64,000 bases of DNA from Podocnemis expansa (GCA_007922195.1 ML682067.1:588016-652015); one strand, 5' to 3'. Shown: positions 34,716 through 48,393, counted from the first letter of the stretch. Made by a program: numbers and translations. The notes: a model not told the origin generated them from the sequence alone.

Positions 34716-37290
34716 TCTGTTCTCCTCAGTTGGGTTCAGGGAAGCAGAAGGAAACAGGTAGCTCCCTGAGAAGCTGGTGTTAATCAGTCCAGGCTCCTGT
34801 GGGTGCTAGAGAGGTACAGAAGAGGCTCTTCCTCCTTTCTCTCTCCCTGCAGCTTCTGCTGCTTTCCGTTATTCCATCTCACCTTCTCTCGTGCCTGCTT
34901 GTTACGTTTCTTGTGCCCTCCTTCCTCCAGCACAGCACTTCACCATCTCTGTGCATCTAGAGCAGAGAGAATACATAGGCACCAGCAGCAGACACAATTT
35001 TCTACACTCTGGGTCCTAGTAGCACCCCACCCACAGTCTGGCTCCTGAAGTGGCAGCCTCAGTTCACCTCATGGTAAGGCCAATCCTGATTACTCCCCAC
35101 CTCTTCCCAATTTTTCACACTTGCTATCTGGTCAGCCTCTTGCAGAACCAGCCAACCAACAAACAAATATTTGAGGTGGGTGGGCTAAAGGGTTCACTTT
35201 AAACATTGTTTTACCAGAGTTGCTGTTCCTACATTATGATAGCTCCCCACTTTTTTCAGGTCACGTGAAGTCCTTGTTAATATCCTGTGCTTATAGTGTT
35301 GTGTTTGCTTTACTTGAGAACAATGTATTATTTACAAAAGTAAATTAAAATGAAAATGCCAGTCTTTCAGTGCTTTTTCCATCAAGTAACATATAACATT
35401 TCACATGGCTTCATGCATAAAAAAACCATGAACGCTAAAATATTCTGTGACTATCAACAGTAACCTGTCACCCTCGTGTCAAGAAGGTAAAGCAGGAGAT
35501 TTGAAGGATCTAAGCACTCCCATTTGCTACTCATTTCAACAGGAGAAGGTTCTGTGTCCCCTAGTTTACTTCGTGGGAGGCTGGCAAGTATTAATGAACA
35601 TTGTTTTCTAATGCTAACATAGCCTGATATTTAATGTAGAATTAATCATATTCAACACAAAATATAGGCCCAAATCCTTGGCTGCAAATGAGTGAACTAC
35701 AACACTGCTCAGGAAGGTGTGGCTGGATTCCAGTTCAAAGCTGGTGAGGATTTTAATCCATCTTTTTATTACATTGACTGACTGTGCAGGTGTGATGTAT
35801 CAGGAAATCTCCTAGTGTAAACTTCAGGAGCCTGAGAGCTGTTTTAACTTGAGCCCATTTCCAGTGGTATGAAGGCACTATTACAGTATGCAAGGGTTGC
35901 TAGGATGAAGCGTTGCCATGCCCCTACATCAGCCATATGGAAAGGGATAGTGTAGGAATTTTCACACTGGTTCTCTGTCACATGTACTGGGGTGATAAAG
36001 CTGCTAGGTTATAGTGGCTTTGTGCCTGAACAAAAGAGTCTGCACCACGATAACAATCACTTTCCTTAAAATTAAACCAATCTTTAAAAATTTGCATTGT
36101 GCCTTTATTTTTTGTTTCTGAGTTTCTTTAATGATTTATTTGATCATGCTTTTCTTAACAAGTCTTGCTATATTCTACATACTTCTCTTTTCATTAAAAA
36201 AGAACCAGCTGACTTCTACAGCAACTTTGACTAAGAACTACAAGACTGGTTTGAAAATGAACACATTAGCTGTTTTTTTCTCTAACACATATCATTTATT
36301 CCAGACTCCATTATATTTAATTCCATTACTTTATAATATATCAGACTTCCCCCTTTTCTTCTTTTTTATTTTGTCTCCTTTTCATTTCAATGCAGCAATT
36401 TGAAGATAAGCTTTCAAGTTAGCTCAGGAGTGTAGTTCTGTGATACAATCGACTTCAAGATCATCTTTAAGTTCTGCTATAGCCTCCATAAAAACTGAAA
36501 TCTATTCTCTGAGATCAGCACTTAATCGTATATTATTCATTTATGTCCCTTACATGGCAGAAAATGAACAGGGGCTGTAGCTGCTTCTTGAAGACAGCCT
36601 CCTGTCTAGTATAGAGCTGAAGGAAAGATTAGAGTCTTTAATTTATAAGCCAATTTATAAAATATGCTCATGAGTATCACTTCTTTCTCTTTACTTTTAC
36701 TTTATGGGTTTAGTGCTGGAGTGAAATCCCTGAAAATGGAAACCTTCCATTTACAGAATATGTTTTGTGGCAGTTAAATCTTTCCTCGGCTGCTCCAGCT
36801 GTTGGCATGTTTCAGCCCTGTTCTAGGTATAAACAAATAACCTAATTCTCATGCCCATTCCATCCTCAACTTGTATGCTTAAAACCACTAATTAATGCTG
36901 TTCATATGAATAGTTTGTGTGATGCAGACACTTATTTATTCACTAGAAAATGAACAGAAACAACCGATCTTAAGTTTACATAGGATAGTGGATGGTAACA
37001 ATTTTCAATCAATGCTAACTTCAAAACAGTTATCTTGAAATAAAAAGCTCCATATGCCATCCACTAAGGCTGCTGTTCCCAGCCTTTTCCATACTATGAC
37101 TCTCTGCTCATCTAACCAGGATTTAGTTGGGATGCCCCTTCCTTGCAGCAATAGGAGAAGGGCAGTGTGGCCACACTACCCTGAAACCTTTTCATTTTCT
37201 CCCGGAGTGTCACAACACTTAGACAGAAGTCATGCATATGCATTGATAATGTGAAGAAAATAATCATGAATGCTTATAGATCAGTGTCCT
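34716..37290. other. Unique non-coding sequence
   Basis: No gene or full repeat is recognisable. The short open frames (the longest about 90 codons, at 36131) are AT-rich and hydrophobic from composition alone. Confidence 0.45.
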
Positions 37291-37299
37291 AACAAATAA

Positions 37300-38815
37300 A
37301 CCACAACATGGAGTCTTAGTTGATGTCTGCTGTAGCCCACCAAATCACACTACGGAACAGCGTGACCAGCTCCTTACACACCTATCTACAGTGTGTAGGA
37401 AGAAAAGCTTCATGATCACAGTGGACTTTAATTTGAGTGACATATGCTGGAGTTCTCATGCTGTCAGTAGCAAAACATCCTTGGAATTTCTAAATATTAT
37501 AGATGACAATTTCCTAACTCAAAAAGTGTTGCCTTCGGCATGAGGGACTTCTATATTACACATCATCTTTACAGGTAAAGAGGAACTGAGCACAGAACTA
37601 AAAATTAATAGTAACTTACAAACAAGTGATCATGACTTGATCACATTTATAATGGTCAAATAGAGTAAAACCCACAAAGTCCATAAATATACTTGGTGCT
37701 TTAAAAGGACCAACTTCACACAGCTGAAAATAATGATGAGCCAAATCCGTTGGGAGGAAGAATTTAATGGGAGAAATGTGAATGATTATTAGGAATTGTT
37801 TAAAACCATTTTACTAGATGCCCCAAAAGAAATCTGAAAGGGAAAGTGAAGGCAGCTAAATTTTATTTTATATGCTCATTCACATACATGGAACTTGATA
37901 GTAATAAATATAAATCTAAAGTTAGGAATTGTAGATGATTGATGAGGGAAACAAAGGGACACAAATTAGTGACTAGCAGAGTTAAGGAAAATAAGAATGA
38001 GTTTTTGAAAGTGTAATAGGCACAAAAAGAATCCTAACAATGATATTGATCAATTACAAGATGAAAATGGTTGAATTGTCAATAATTATGTAGGAAAGAC
38101 AAGTATTCAATAATTCAATAAATATTTCTGTTCTGTATTTGGGGAAAAATAGATGATGTAGTCACATGATATGATATTCTTTCCAATCCACTAATACCTC
38201 AGGAGGATGTTAAATAGCAGCTACTAAAGTTAACATCTTGATTAGGAGAAAAGAAGTTATTTTATCTCTGTATTTGGCACTGATGTGACCATTACTAGAA
38301 TACTGTTTGCAGTTCAGGTTCTAGTTCGAGTGTGATAAACTGCACACAGTTCAGAAAAGAACCATGAGAATGAGTATAGAATTAGAAAAAGGTCCTTATA
38401 GTGGTAGACTGAAGGAACTCAATCTATTTTAGTGAACAAAGAGAAGGCTAAAGTGTGATCAGGTCACAATCTATGGGTATCTACAAGGGGAACAAATAAT
38501 TAATAGTGGTTGCTTCAATCTAGCTAATAAAAACATAGCAAAATCTAGTCTAGTGACTGGAAGTTGAAACTTGACAAATTCAGACTACAAGTAAGGTGTA
38601 CATTTTTTACAGCAAGAGTAATTAACCACTGAGACAACTTGCCAAGAGTTGTGGTAGATTGTCAATCACTGACAATTTTAAAATTAAGACTGGATGTTTT
38701 TCAAAAAAGATGTGTTCTAAGCATTATTTTGGGGAAGTTCTGTGGTCTGTGTCATACAGGAGATCAGATTAGATGATATGACATTGGAATTGCTGACTTT
38801 ATTTAGCTGCCACTT
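37300..38815 (+). mobile_element. Old CR1/L3-like LINE, plus strand
   Basis: The sequence reads as a heavily decayed CR1-group ORF2. Phrases such as DFNLSDICWSS near 37430 (where the family has GDFNxPxIxW) and SDHDLITFIMV near 37630 (SDHxxIxF) come from the endonuclease. The 3' end near 38740-38800 keeps the tail pattern 'GTTCTGTGGTCTGTGTCATA' and 'CAGGAGATCAGATTAGATGA' found in ancient vertebrate CR1/L3 copies. Many stops and indels show long decay. The middle of the RT is missing or unrecognisable. Confidence 0.7.
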
Positions 38816-41800
38816 GCTTAACTTGTATGCGCCAACTCAACTGCACCAGAAGGGTAGCTGGTATTTCTAAACCCTTTGGGGAACAGGACTGTCATTTTGT
38901 TCTGTTTTTTATACAACACCTAGCACAGTGGGGTCCTGGTCCAGCACTGGGGCTCCTGAGCACTACAGTAATAGAAGTAATTACAATGCATTTCATTTTA
39001 TGTCACAGTAACCAAAAGCCAGCCTGCAGAACTTATGGAGGACTTGCCATTTCTTGAAAGATTAGTTTAAAATATGTTAAGTGCTGTATGTCCCTCTTGT
39101 TTGGCACAATTCAACCATAAAAATACATATAGTTTATCTGTCATAAAATATCTGCAGTTCACGTTTTAAGGTTCAGAGTACTACCAAAATCCTGTCTCCT
39201 TCATATGTATAGTCAATCACACAGTAGGTATACAATCAGATAAAGAAGGACATATGTACATATAGGAAAATTTGCAGTTTAAACATAGACACTATACAAT
39301 TCAATTTTTTCATACAGATTTGTTGGAAGAACAGTATAAATGTAGGGTTTACCAATTACTGATCATCCTCCATTTTCTGTGTATTTTTATTGTTGCCTGA
39401 TTGTTTATATTTTTTATATTATTTTCCATTATTAGTCATTTTCAGCCAAAATCTGTTTAAACAACAACAACAAACCTTTCTCCAAATGAATGAAATCTCA
39501 TTAGATTATGTCTGCCTTCTCAAGAAGTTTCATAAATTCTTCTAAAATAATGGGCATTTGAGCAAAATGTCCTTCAGCAAAGAGAAGTCCTGAGGGATCA
39601 TTTTCTTTTCCTTTGTCTGCAAGGGGAAAATGTAGAAAAAGATGGAAAATCTCTTAGATGGGGAGTGAGAAGGTAGAAATCCTCTGGGAAGGAGGATGAA
39701 GGAATCATAAGAAAATCTGTGGAGAAGAGGAATGTTCCTCTAGGGATTCAGGTGCAAAAATTTTGTGCCAGAAGAAACAGAGAGGCATCTGGTCTTGACA
39801 CAGATAGGGAAAGGGAAGTTCATTATAGAACAATGTATTTTTAATACGTATCCAGAGTGAAATTCATGAAAGTCCACATCCGCTTACCTACAGTTTTTAC
39901 AAAAAACTGTGCAACTTCTAGTGAAAATTTTCCTTAGTATTTGCTAACATTTCCCATACATTTTTCTACTGTGCTCTTACTGTGTATGCATATGCAAATA
40001 CACACTTAAAAGTGCTGTGGGAATCTGACTCTGAATTTTCTCACTTTTAAACCTTTAAAGCCTGAAGTTTTACAATGTATTAACATGCATTATTTTATTT
40101 TAAATTTAACATGCAACTGAAATTGGGGCACAGCAAACAGTTGAATGCTTCTGAGCCCTGAGGCACCTGATTACCTCTAGACAACTGCACCTTCCTGGAT
40201 TTGCTCAACTGCTAGTATTAATGGTCCTTGTAATGACAAAAGCAGCATTAGATAAAAATCATTCAGAAGAAATATTTCTAATTTTTGAGCATTCAGGAGT
40301 AATTTGTCCCAAGGATCAGCTGTGGTTAGGTGTGCTTTATAAATATCATCAATAAATATTGTTCGCTAGTATATGCTGGGTTCTATGTCATCCTTTCATT
40401 TTAATTGGCAATGATTTCATTACTCACTCACTATCTGTATTTACAAATCTTGATTAAACTACAGTAGTTACATGCCAGTATATGCATAGAGATTTTATAG
40501 AGTGCATGTATTATCTACTACTTTTTTTGTTTGAATAGTTCATCCACAGACTATAAAGGGCACTCATTTATGAACAAGAATTGATTAGTGCCAGCTGTCC
40601 TTATGACATTGATAATATGTCACAGATATTATCAATACTGTATAAGGCAGTTATCCAGTTAGATGGCTTCTGATCCTGACTAAACAGTCTTTATGTATAA
40701 GCAATCTTCCTCAGGCCCATTGTCCTGGATGAGGTCCAGCACTGTTGGATTCTAGGCTCCACAGGGCCACTAAGAAGCTTCTAAGGGATGGAATGGAGCC
40801 ACCTCAGTCTTTGTTATGTTACAAAACCTGGCCATGTAGGCATGTTATGTAAATTGTGCTCTCTGCCTTCACAGATCCTAAAAGTTCCTCTGTTTCTTCC
40901 TCTTTGTACCTACCCTCTACTTCCTTCTGTAAAGCTCATTGCAGCTTCCTCACCAAAACTTACTGCAAGTGCCCTTCCCACTCAGGGATGGAGATTACCT
41001 GTCCCAGTCTCCCTGAAATTTACAATCCCCACAGCAATCAATACAGAGACCGTATGCAGGAACTTGGGCAGGATTTAAAAAAACTTCACTGCCTTATTAT
41101 CTCAAACACAATCATTTAGGAACTCTGCAGGGCCCAGGATCTTCATAACTGTGAAATTCAATAGGAACTGTTCTATAAATGTCCATTGCTCTTTCAATTA
41201 AGTGACTGTTTTTTTCTATTGTGTTCAGCTAATACTAAAAATCAACGACTGAATAGAGAGACTGGATTTTTGGTTTACTACAATTGATAACTCACTAACA
41301 CTCCCATCAGCCACTTTCGTTCCCCCACCCTTCCTCTCTCCCTCCATGGCTGGAGAGATGTTAATGAACCACTTCATCTTAATTAGTCCCTGGAAATATG
41401 CATGCACTGTAGTTGTAATTGTGTTTGTCCCCAAATATTAGCAAGACAAGTTAGGTGAGGTAATATCTGAGAGGGCAATGAAAGAACCCCTTAGTCAAAG
41501 CCACTCATTTTGAGTCAGGCGACAAAGGCCAGTCACGGTTTTCTAATTGCAGTGTAGACATACTGTTTGAGCACATTTCCTAGACCTAAAGAAGAACTCT
41601 CTGTCAGCTTGAAACTTAGCTTGTTTCTCTTGCTACAGAAGTTGATCCAATAATCATATTACAGGTAGTTTACCCATCTTGTCTCTCACAGAAAAACAAA
41701 TACATTTTTGCTTCAATATTTGTGGTTCATTAAAATTAACAACTTGCAAGGTTCCTTCTTTTTTCGAAAAGCATACACAAATCTACTTTAGAAAATATAT

Positions 41801-42440
41801 ACAAGCCCAAACTCCCCCACTCTACTCAGCTCCCATCTTGACACTACCCTCCTCCCACTACAAATATTGAGCTCTGTTGAAGTTTTATTCTGTGGCCAGG
41901 GCTGTAGTATCACAGGGACTTGGGGGCCTAAGCTCCAGCCTGCGGCCAAAAAGGGAGCCCTGGGTACCAGCACCTAAAATCCTGATAATCTGGCACCCAC
42001 CTGGCTGAGAGCACTCCTACCCTGCTGGCACTGGGAGGGGTAGGGGGCAAGGCACTGGAGCCAGAGGCCAGGATCTGTGCTCTGCCCTGCCCCCTGGGTT
42101 GACTGGGAAGGGGGTGTGGTTGGGGGCATGGTCAGGGGGCCAGGCAGGAAGCACAGTGGGGAACAGGCTGGGGCTCCCCAGCTGGTTAATCTAACTCTGT
42201 CTGTGGCTTTTGCTCCTACAGTGAAGAAAGGAGATAACTTTCCCAGCCCTGCTATATGCTATCAGACTTGTGGTCTGCTGTCACTATGGAGAATGATAGA
42301 ATATTTCAACGGTAAATGAGAAACAGGTCATAGATACTTAAACAGAGAAAGAGGGTTATTAAATATTAACTCAGCAGTTCTCAAACTTAGATGTATACCA
42401 CTGGTTGTACATGGATGCAATCAGGCAATATGTGGATCGG
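38816..42440. other. Mostly unique non-coding sequence
   Basis: No gene is supported. A GC-rich stretch at 41890-42190 looks like an old short element, but clear ends are missing. A GCAGTGTAGACATACTG segment near 41550-41566 is a possible single MITE end. Around 42376 CAGTTCTCAAACTTAG resembles a hAT-type left end whose partner I could not find. Confidence 0.4.
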
Positions 42441-42447
42441 CTTAAAG

Positions 42448-42632
42448 CAGTGGTTTTCTAGCTTTTTTCTCGGAACTCAGGTGAAAAAATCATTCATGCC
42501 TGCTACCCAACAATTACATCTTTGAGCAATGCATTCCAATCTTTCAGTGGTGACAGCATGGGATGCCGTGTCCCAGTAACTGTGGGTCTGTGACCCAGTG
42601 CTGGGTCCTGACCTGTATTTTGAAAACCATTG
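42448..42632. mobile_element. hAT-type short element with perfect 8-bp duplication
   Basis: The ends are CAGTGGTTTTCTAGC and GTATTTTGAAAACCATTG. The flanks are GCTTAAAG on both sides (42440-42447 and 42633-42640). At 185 bp it is non-coding. Confidence 0.85.
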
Positions 42633-42964
42633 GCTTAAAGTATAATATAAGAATCCATTATAACCACACTAATTAAAATTACAAAGATGATCCACCAAGC
42701 ACTTTCGGGCTTTGGATATGGCACATGTGGTCTTGAAGTCTAAGTTTACTAAATTAAATCTTTTTTACACTTCAGGATCAATGTACAGTTGCCAGTTTAA
42801 CCAGTGTTACTATCACATATGACAGGTATTCTTAGCCACACAGAAATTAAGGACGCAGTCCTGAATTCCTCACTATAACTCACTGAATTTTGAGTGTGCA
42901 GGACATCAAAATCTTCAGTTTACAGTTCTTTCAAAAGTCCTCAAACAAAATCCATTCCTAAACT

Positions 42965-43056
42965 TGCATCTGATTAAGTGGGCTCCAGCCCATGAAAGCT
43001 CACATTCAAATTTTTTTTTCTTGGTCTCTAAGGTGCCACAGGACTCCTCACCATTT
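42965..43056 (+). repeat. Penelope-type 3' terminal fragment
   Basis: GCATCTGATTAAGTGGGCTC, then CCCATGAAAGCTCA, then GTCTCTAAGGTGCCACAGGA, then CTCC give the single-arm form of the terminal repeat in plus orientation, without a partner arm. Confidence 0.65.
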
Positions 43057-43862
43057 GTTCCCAAAGTTTTTCTCCACTTCTGATAAGTGACAAATGTGTG
43101 ACTTCAGTGGAACTAAGCCAGTTTATACCACCTGAGGATTTGATCCATTTTTTCTTATCAACAATGATGCATAGGTAATAAAGCCAGAAGGGACCCCTGT
43201 GGTCATTTCACCTGCCTTTTGCATTTCACAGATCATAGAACTATCCTGAATGAAAGTCTGTTTGAACTAGAGCATTTTTAAAGAACAAAAAATATAAAAT
43301 CTTGATTTAAAAATGTCCACTGATGCAAAGTCTACCAGAAGTCCTTGATAATTTGTTCCTATGGTTAATTACCTTCACTGTTAGAATTTTATATCTTATT
43401 TCCAGTCTGAACTTGTCTAGCTTCAACTACCAGTGACTAAGTTTTGCTATATGGTTATCTGATAGATTGAAGAACTCATTATTAAATATTTGTTACCCGT
43501 GAAGGTACTTACACACTGTGTTCAAGTCATCCTTTAACTTTTCCTTTGCTAAGCTGAATAGTCTGAGCTCTTTGAATCTACCATTATGCAATCTAATAAT
43601 TCTCATGGCTTTTCTTTGAACCCCATCCAATTTATCAACATTCTTTTTGAACTGTGAACATCAGAATTGGACACAGTAGTTCAGTAACAGTTACATCACT
43701 AGCAAATACAGAGGTAGCATACCATCTTACTTTTATTCAATATTTCCATTTAAAAAACCAAGATTGAATTAACGCCTTTGTCTACAGTGTTGCACTGGGA
43801 ACTCATGTTTACCTGATTATCCACCTTCAACCCCAAGCGTATGTCCACACACAGGTTTTAAG

Positions 43863-45026
43863 TCATAGAATCATAGAATCCTAGGGTTGGAAGGGACCTC
43901 ATAGGTCATCTAGTCCAACCCCCTGCCAGAGGCAGGACCACTCCCACTAAACCATCCCAGTCATGGTTTTGTCCAGCCGGGCCTTAAACACCTCCAAAGA
44001 TGGAGACTCCACCACCTCCCTTGGCAACTCATTCCAAGGCTTCACCACTCGCCTAGTAAAAAAGTTTTTTCTAATATCCAGCCTCGACCTCCCTAACTGC
44101 AACTTGAGACCATTGGTCCTTGTTCTGTCCTCTGTTATTACCGAGAACAGTCGAGCTCCATCTTCCTTAGAGCATCCCTTCAAGTAGTTGAAGGTTGCTA
44201 TCAAATCCCCCCTCAATCTTCTCTTCTGCAGACTAAATAAGCCTAATGCTTTCAGTCTATCCTCATAGGGCTTGTGCTCCAGCCCTTTAATCATTTTGGT
44301 TGCCCTCCTCTGAACTCTTTCTAGCATGTCCCTGTCCTTTTTGTAGTGGGGAGCCCAAAACTGAACACAGTATTCTAGATGTGGCCTCACCAGTGCAGAA
44401 GAGAGGGGAATGATCACATCCCTTGATCTGCTGGTAATACTTCTTTTGATGCAGCCCAGTATGCCATTGGCCTTTTTGGCAGCAAGAGCACACTGCTGAC
44501 TCATATCTAGCTTCCCATCCACCATGACCCCCAGGTCCTTTTCTACACTGCTGCTACTTAACTGAATGCTTCCCAGCCTGTAGCAGTGCATGGGGTTTTT
44601 CCGTCCCACATGCAGGATTTTACACTTGTCCTTATTGAACTTCATAAGATTTTTATTGGCCCATTGTTCCAATTTATCTAGGTCTCCCTGAATCCTGTCC
44701 TAGCCCTCCAACGTGTCTACTGTTCCCCCCAGCTTGGTGTCATCCGCAAACTTACTGAGAGTGCAGTCTATTCCATCATCCAGATCATTGATGAAAATGT
44801 TGAACAGAACCGGCCCCAGGACCGACCCCTGGGGCACACCACCCGTGACTGGCTGCCAGCTAGACATGGAACCATTGATTCCTACATGCTGAAACCGTTG
44901 ATCTAGCCAGTTTTCTATCCACCTTACAGTCCACCTATCCAACCCATACTTCCTTAATTTGCCAATGAGAATGCTGTGGGAAACTGTATCAAAAGCCTTG
45001 CTAAAATCAAGGTATATCACATCAAA
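43863..45026 (-). mobile_element. CR1 LINE, young 5'-truncated copy
   Basis: This copy is highly similar to the 3' 1.2 kb of the CR1 at 28749-31616 and ends where the longer copy continues (near CACATCAA). It lies inside the MITE described above. The 3' tail ATAGAATCATAGAATCCTAG is on the left. Confidence 0.9.
43947..45026 (-). pseudogene. CR1 ORF2 C-terminal part
   Basis: The reverse transcriptase reading frame runs from [13 protein letters not shown] through [20 protein letters not shown] and the catalytic FADDTKL, then on to [20 protein letters not shown] and the end of ORF2. There is a single in-frame TAG at 44700-44702. The frame is otherwise open for over 240 codons after it, including the site where the 28.7-kb copy is frame-shifted. 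The endonuclease and the N-terminal RT motifs are absent because of 5' truncation, so it cannot be active. Confidence 0.9.
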
Positions 45027-45874
45027 ACTCAAAATAATGCTGGTTACTTTGATTTAAAAACGATTAGGTCCACATCTTTTCTTATTTAGAAATGACGAGC
45101 TCTGTCATTTCAAAATATGTGAAGATATAGCGACTCAATAAATCCTCGTTTTATATCAAAATGATGCTTAGATCGAAACTGCTAAATTGGAATAACCCAG
45201 TTGGGACGTGTTATTTCAATTTAACGGTTGTTTCAGTCTAACACTTTTGCCCTTCTCCTTCCTGGGGTGCCTTTCTCTCTTCATATATTGGGTGGGGGCA
45301 TGACCCTTCTAGGGGGCCAACTTGCCACCCCTCCCATGGTGCCCCTCCTAAATTGAACTAGCAAGTCGTGTCCCTGGACATGCTAGTTCGACTTGAGTTT
45401 TTTTGGTGTGGACCTGTTAAATCTTTTTAACAATTTTTATAGTGATTCAATTAGATCACTTGAAGTTAAATCGCTTTAACTGCCTATGTGTAGACACAGC
45501 CCAAGTGTTTTCCAGAGTCACTGTTTCTCAAGAAAGATTCCCCCATCCTGCCAGTATGGCCTGTATTTTTCATTCCTAGATGAATATATTTACAATTAGC
45601 TGTATTGAAACACATACTGTTTGCTTTCACCCAGTTTAACATGCAATCCAGATCGCTTTGTACCAGTGATTTGTTCTTTTCATTAGTTACTACTTCCCCA
45701 ATTTTTTATCTCTTCTGCAGATATGATAAGATGACTTTATGTTTTCTTCCAGGTCCTTGATAAAATATTTTGAAGTGTAGGGCCAAGAAGTAATCCCTGT
45801 AAGATCTCATTGGAGAGACACCTGCTTAATGATGATTCCCTGTTTATAGGTACATTTTGAGAATGGTCAGTTAG

Positions 45875-47397
45875 TGTCACAGGATACACATCTATGCACT
45901 CTGGATTATGATCTGTATGATTTTTCTGTTCATTTACACACTGGAATTGTATATTTTTATGTCAATTATGCCAAACTTGGTTTCTTTATGGAGGCTCATG
46001 ATCTATTCTACATGATTACTATGGTATCTTTTTTCCTGCAGCATCATTCATATGCACAGACATGTAACATTTTCCATGGCTTGAGGGGGTGGGAGACAGA
46101 CAGAACTCTCTCCCAGCAGCATGTAAACAATGAAGCAACAAGCAAGCAAGTACCTGGAACAGGCAACAAAGATATGCTAATTGAGGTCTCTGCCTCAGAC
46201 CAGACAAGAGATTACCCCTGCCCAGAAAGGGAGGGGTCAAGGGGGTTTGGAAACAGAGATACTTGGGAGGATTGCTTTTTGCCTTGGAATCTCCATCTTG
46301 AAACAACTTCAAGCAAGATCTGGGCCCTGTCTGGTCTCAGGCAGAGACTGGCTGTACAAACATCTGACAGCCAAACACCTTGAGCATAATCTTGGACTAT
46401 GAGGTCAGTTTAGGTAGAGATTTTAGGTAAGTATGTGTGTTTTACCTTTTATTTTCTTGTAGTCACTCCTGGCTCATTTACACTGTGATTCTGCCATCAT
46501 TGGCCATATTCAGGGGTTAAAGTAAGGGGAAACACACTGGAAGGCAGTTCCAGGGCCCCCTATTTTTAGGCTGGCAGCATTCTGGGGCCCCTAAAATAGA
46601 GGAACACACCAGAACTTTACATTCTCGGGCCCCCTAAAAATAGCATGACCAGCCAGAATGCAGTGTTTTGGTGGTTCTACCTTAAACCCTGCTTCTCCTT
46701 AAGCCCAACCAGCAAAGAGCTGCAGCAGACTGGGAGTTTGAGAATCTCTCCCCTGCAGGGCAGAGCAGCTTGTGGCTGGAAGCAGCTTTCAGCCAGTCAG
46801 GCAGCCTGCACACACAGCAAAGGTAAGGGCTTTGGAGGGGGACTGCTGGGGGTGGCTCTGTGTGTGTGTGTGTGTGTGTATGCGCGCACGCGCGCACTTG
46901 GGGGTGGGTATTGGGTCAGGGGGTGGGTTCTGGGGACAGGTATTGGGGGGGCCCACCCATACAGGGAGGGCCCATCTGTGCAGGGGGGGGGGGTCAACCT
47001 GTGCAGGAGGGTTCCGGGGCCTGCTAAATTATACTTTAACCCCTGGCTATATTCTCATCTAGAATTATAATCTCATCAATGAACTAATAGTTGTTTTATC
47101 TAAGGCTGTGTGATCTTTAGAGTATGTGAGTGAAGATGGCTGGGAATGAGCCATTTCTTTGTTAAATGGACAGACTTGAGTATATGGTGATTGGGAGTGG
47201 GTCCCAATCCCTGTAAGACAATGGCTCCCAGTGAGGTAACTGCGCCTGGGGGTGCACATTTGGGGAGAAAGGCTGGAGTGGACTGACTCAGGAGAAGTGA
47301 GTGGTCACTTGACAAAGTGGGGTGAATCGGGACTCAAGAGGGGGGACTGAGGGGTCAGAAAGCATACAGGACTGGATCTGGGGAGCGGCCTTTCACA
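45875..47397. mobile_element. Solo LTR with 5-bp duplication, containing a hAT-type element
   Basis: The block begins TGTCACAGGATACAC and ends GCGGCCTTTCACA (TG...CA). It is flanked by GTTAG at 45870-45874 and 47398-47402, inside the old CR1. Without the nested element at 46511-47045 it would be about 980 bp. No internal retroviral sequence is present, so it is a solo LTR of an unidentified LTR retroelement. The plus-strand frame at 45874-46383 crosses it but shows no known motif. Confidence 0.65.
46511..47045. mobile_element. hAT-type short element nested in the solo LTR
   Basis: The ends CAGGGGTTAAAGTAAG and ATACTTTAACCCCTG are near-perfect inverted repeats. The flanks GCCATATT and GCTATATT match at seven of eight. 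The interior has three 'GGGCCCC' blocks with TATTTTTAG or TAAAATAG, a (GT)n run at about 46859-46880 and a G-rich tract at 46980-46993. It is non-coding. Confidence 0.85.
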
Positions 47398-48140
47398 GTT
47401 AGTTTTTTAATCCATTTAATAGGTGTCAGAGTAATTTGTATCATTTGAGGTGTTTAATCAAAATGTCATGTTGTACCACGTCAAATACCTTACAGAAATC
47501 TTTCACATCAGAACTATTACCTTTATCTAACAAACTTGTAATGATGTAAAAAATTAAATTAGTTTGACAGCATCTATTTCTTATCAATCCATGTTGATTG
47601 GCAATATTCATATTACCTTCTGTTAATTTTTAATTAATCTAGTGCTCTGTCAGTCATTCCATTATTTTTGTTGAGATCAATGTCAGGTTGACTTGTTTAT
47701 AATAACTCAAGTATCCGATTTACTATTTTTTAAATATTGACACAACATTAGCTTTCTTCCAACCTTTTGGAACTTCTGTAGTGTCCCAAAAGTTATTGAA
47801 AATCAGCATTAATAGCCCAGCAAGCTCTTTGGCCAGCTCTCTTAAAATTTTGGATGAAAGTTATCAGGACCTGCTGATTTAGAAATGCCTGACTTTAGTA
47901 GCTGTTGTTTAACATCATCCTGAGTTACTATTGTAATAGAAAACCATCATTGTGTATCATCATTGCATTATCTGGTCTTTCCCCAAATACGGAACAGACA
48001 GATATATTGAACGCTTCTGCCTTTTCTTTATTTTTATTGACAATTCCACCACTTCCATGTAGTAAAAGATGAGTAACACTGTTAGCATTCTTTTTCTTCC
48101 TAATCTATTTTATAAAGTTCTTCTGATTCACCATAACTTT

Positions 48141-48393
48141 GCTGGTCATAGACAGGGTCAGTCTGCCCATAGAGGTAACCTAGGCAGTCGCCTAGTGTGT
48201 CAAAATCTGCGGGGTGCGAAGGGGCTTCCTGCCCATGGCTGCATCCCTCGCTGTCCGTCCATGGCTGGATCTGAATCTTGCTTAAGTCAACTTAATAACT
48301 CCTGTCCTGTAAGCTTTTAAGTCAACTTTACAGGGGAGGAAGCCCTGGGCCCTGCCTCCATCTCAATCAGCCTGATCTGGCTGTGGGGACCCA
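48141..48393. other. Short stretch between old CR1 and Penelope-like fragment
   Basis: This contains CAGACAGGGTCAGTCTGCC-like sequence that may be part of an old hAT-type copy. No gene is seen. Confidence 0.35.

Larger units (their letters stand above)
43838..45499. mobile_element. MITE with CGTATGTCCACAC ends, itself carrying a young CR1
   Basis: The left end CGTATGTCCACACACAG and the right end CTATGTGTAGACACAG are imperfect inverted repeats of the kind seen on the Harbinger element at 57.5 kb. The flanks CCCAAG (43832-43837 and 45500-45505) repeat old CR1 sequence. Most of the interior is the CR1 at 43863-45026; without it the MITE is about 500 bp. The family is tentative, because a 6-bp duplication is not the 3-bp TWA of Harbinger. 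Confidence 0.55.
43165..48140 (-). mobile_element. Old CR1/L3-like LINE, minus strand, split by two later insertions
   Basis: Three segments (43165-43837, 45500-45874, 47398-48140) read as one decayed CR1 in order on the minus strand. They run from the 3' tail ('AGCCAGAAGGGACCCCTGTG') through the RT region ('TCAATCCATGTTGATTGGCA') up to about 48140. Removing the 43838-45499 insertion with one CCCAAG copy, and the 45875-47397 insertion with one GTTAG copy, restores alignment to the CR1 pattern. The copy is old: its reading frame is no longer open anywhere. Confidence 0.75.

Noticed and set aside
45874..46383. Plus-strand open frame of 169 codons
   Set aside because: It crosses the edge of a solo LTR and has no recognisable motif.
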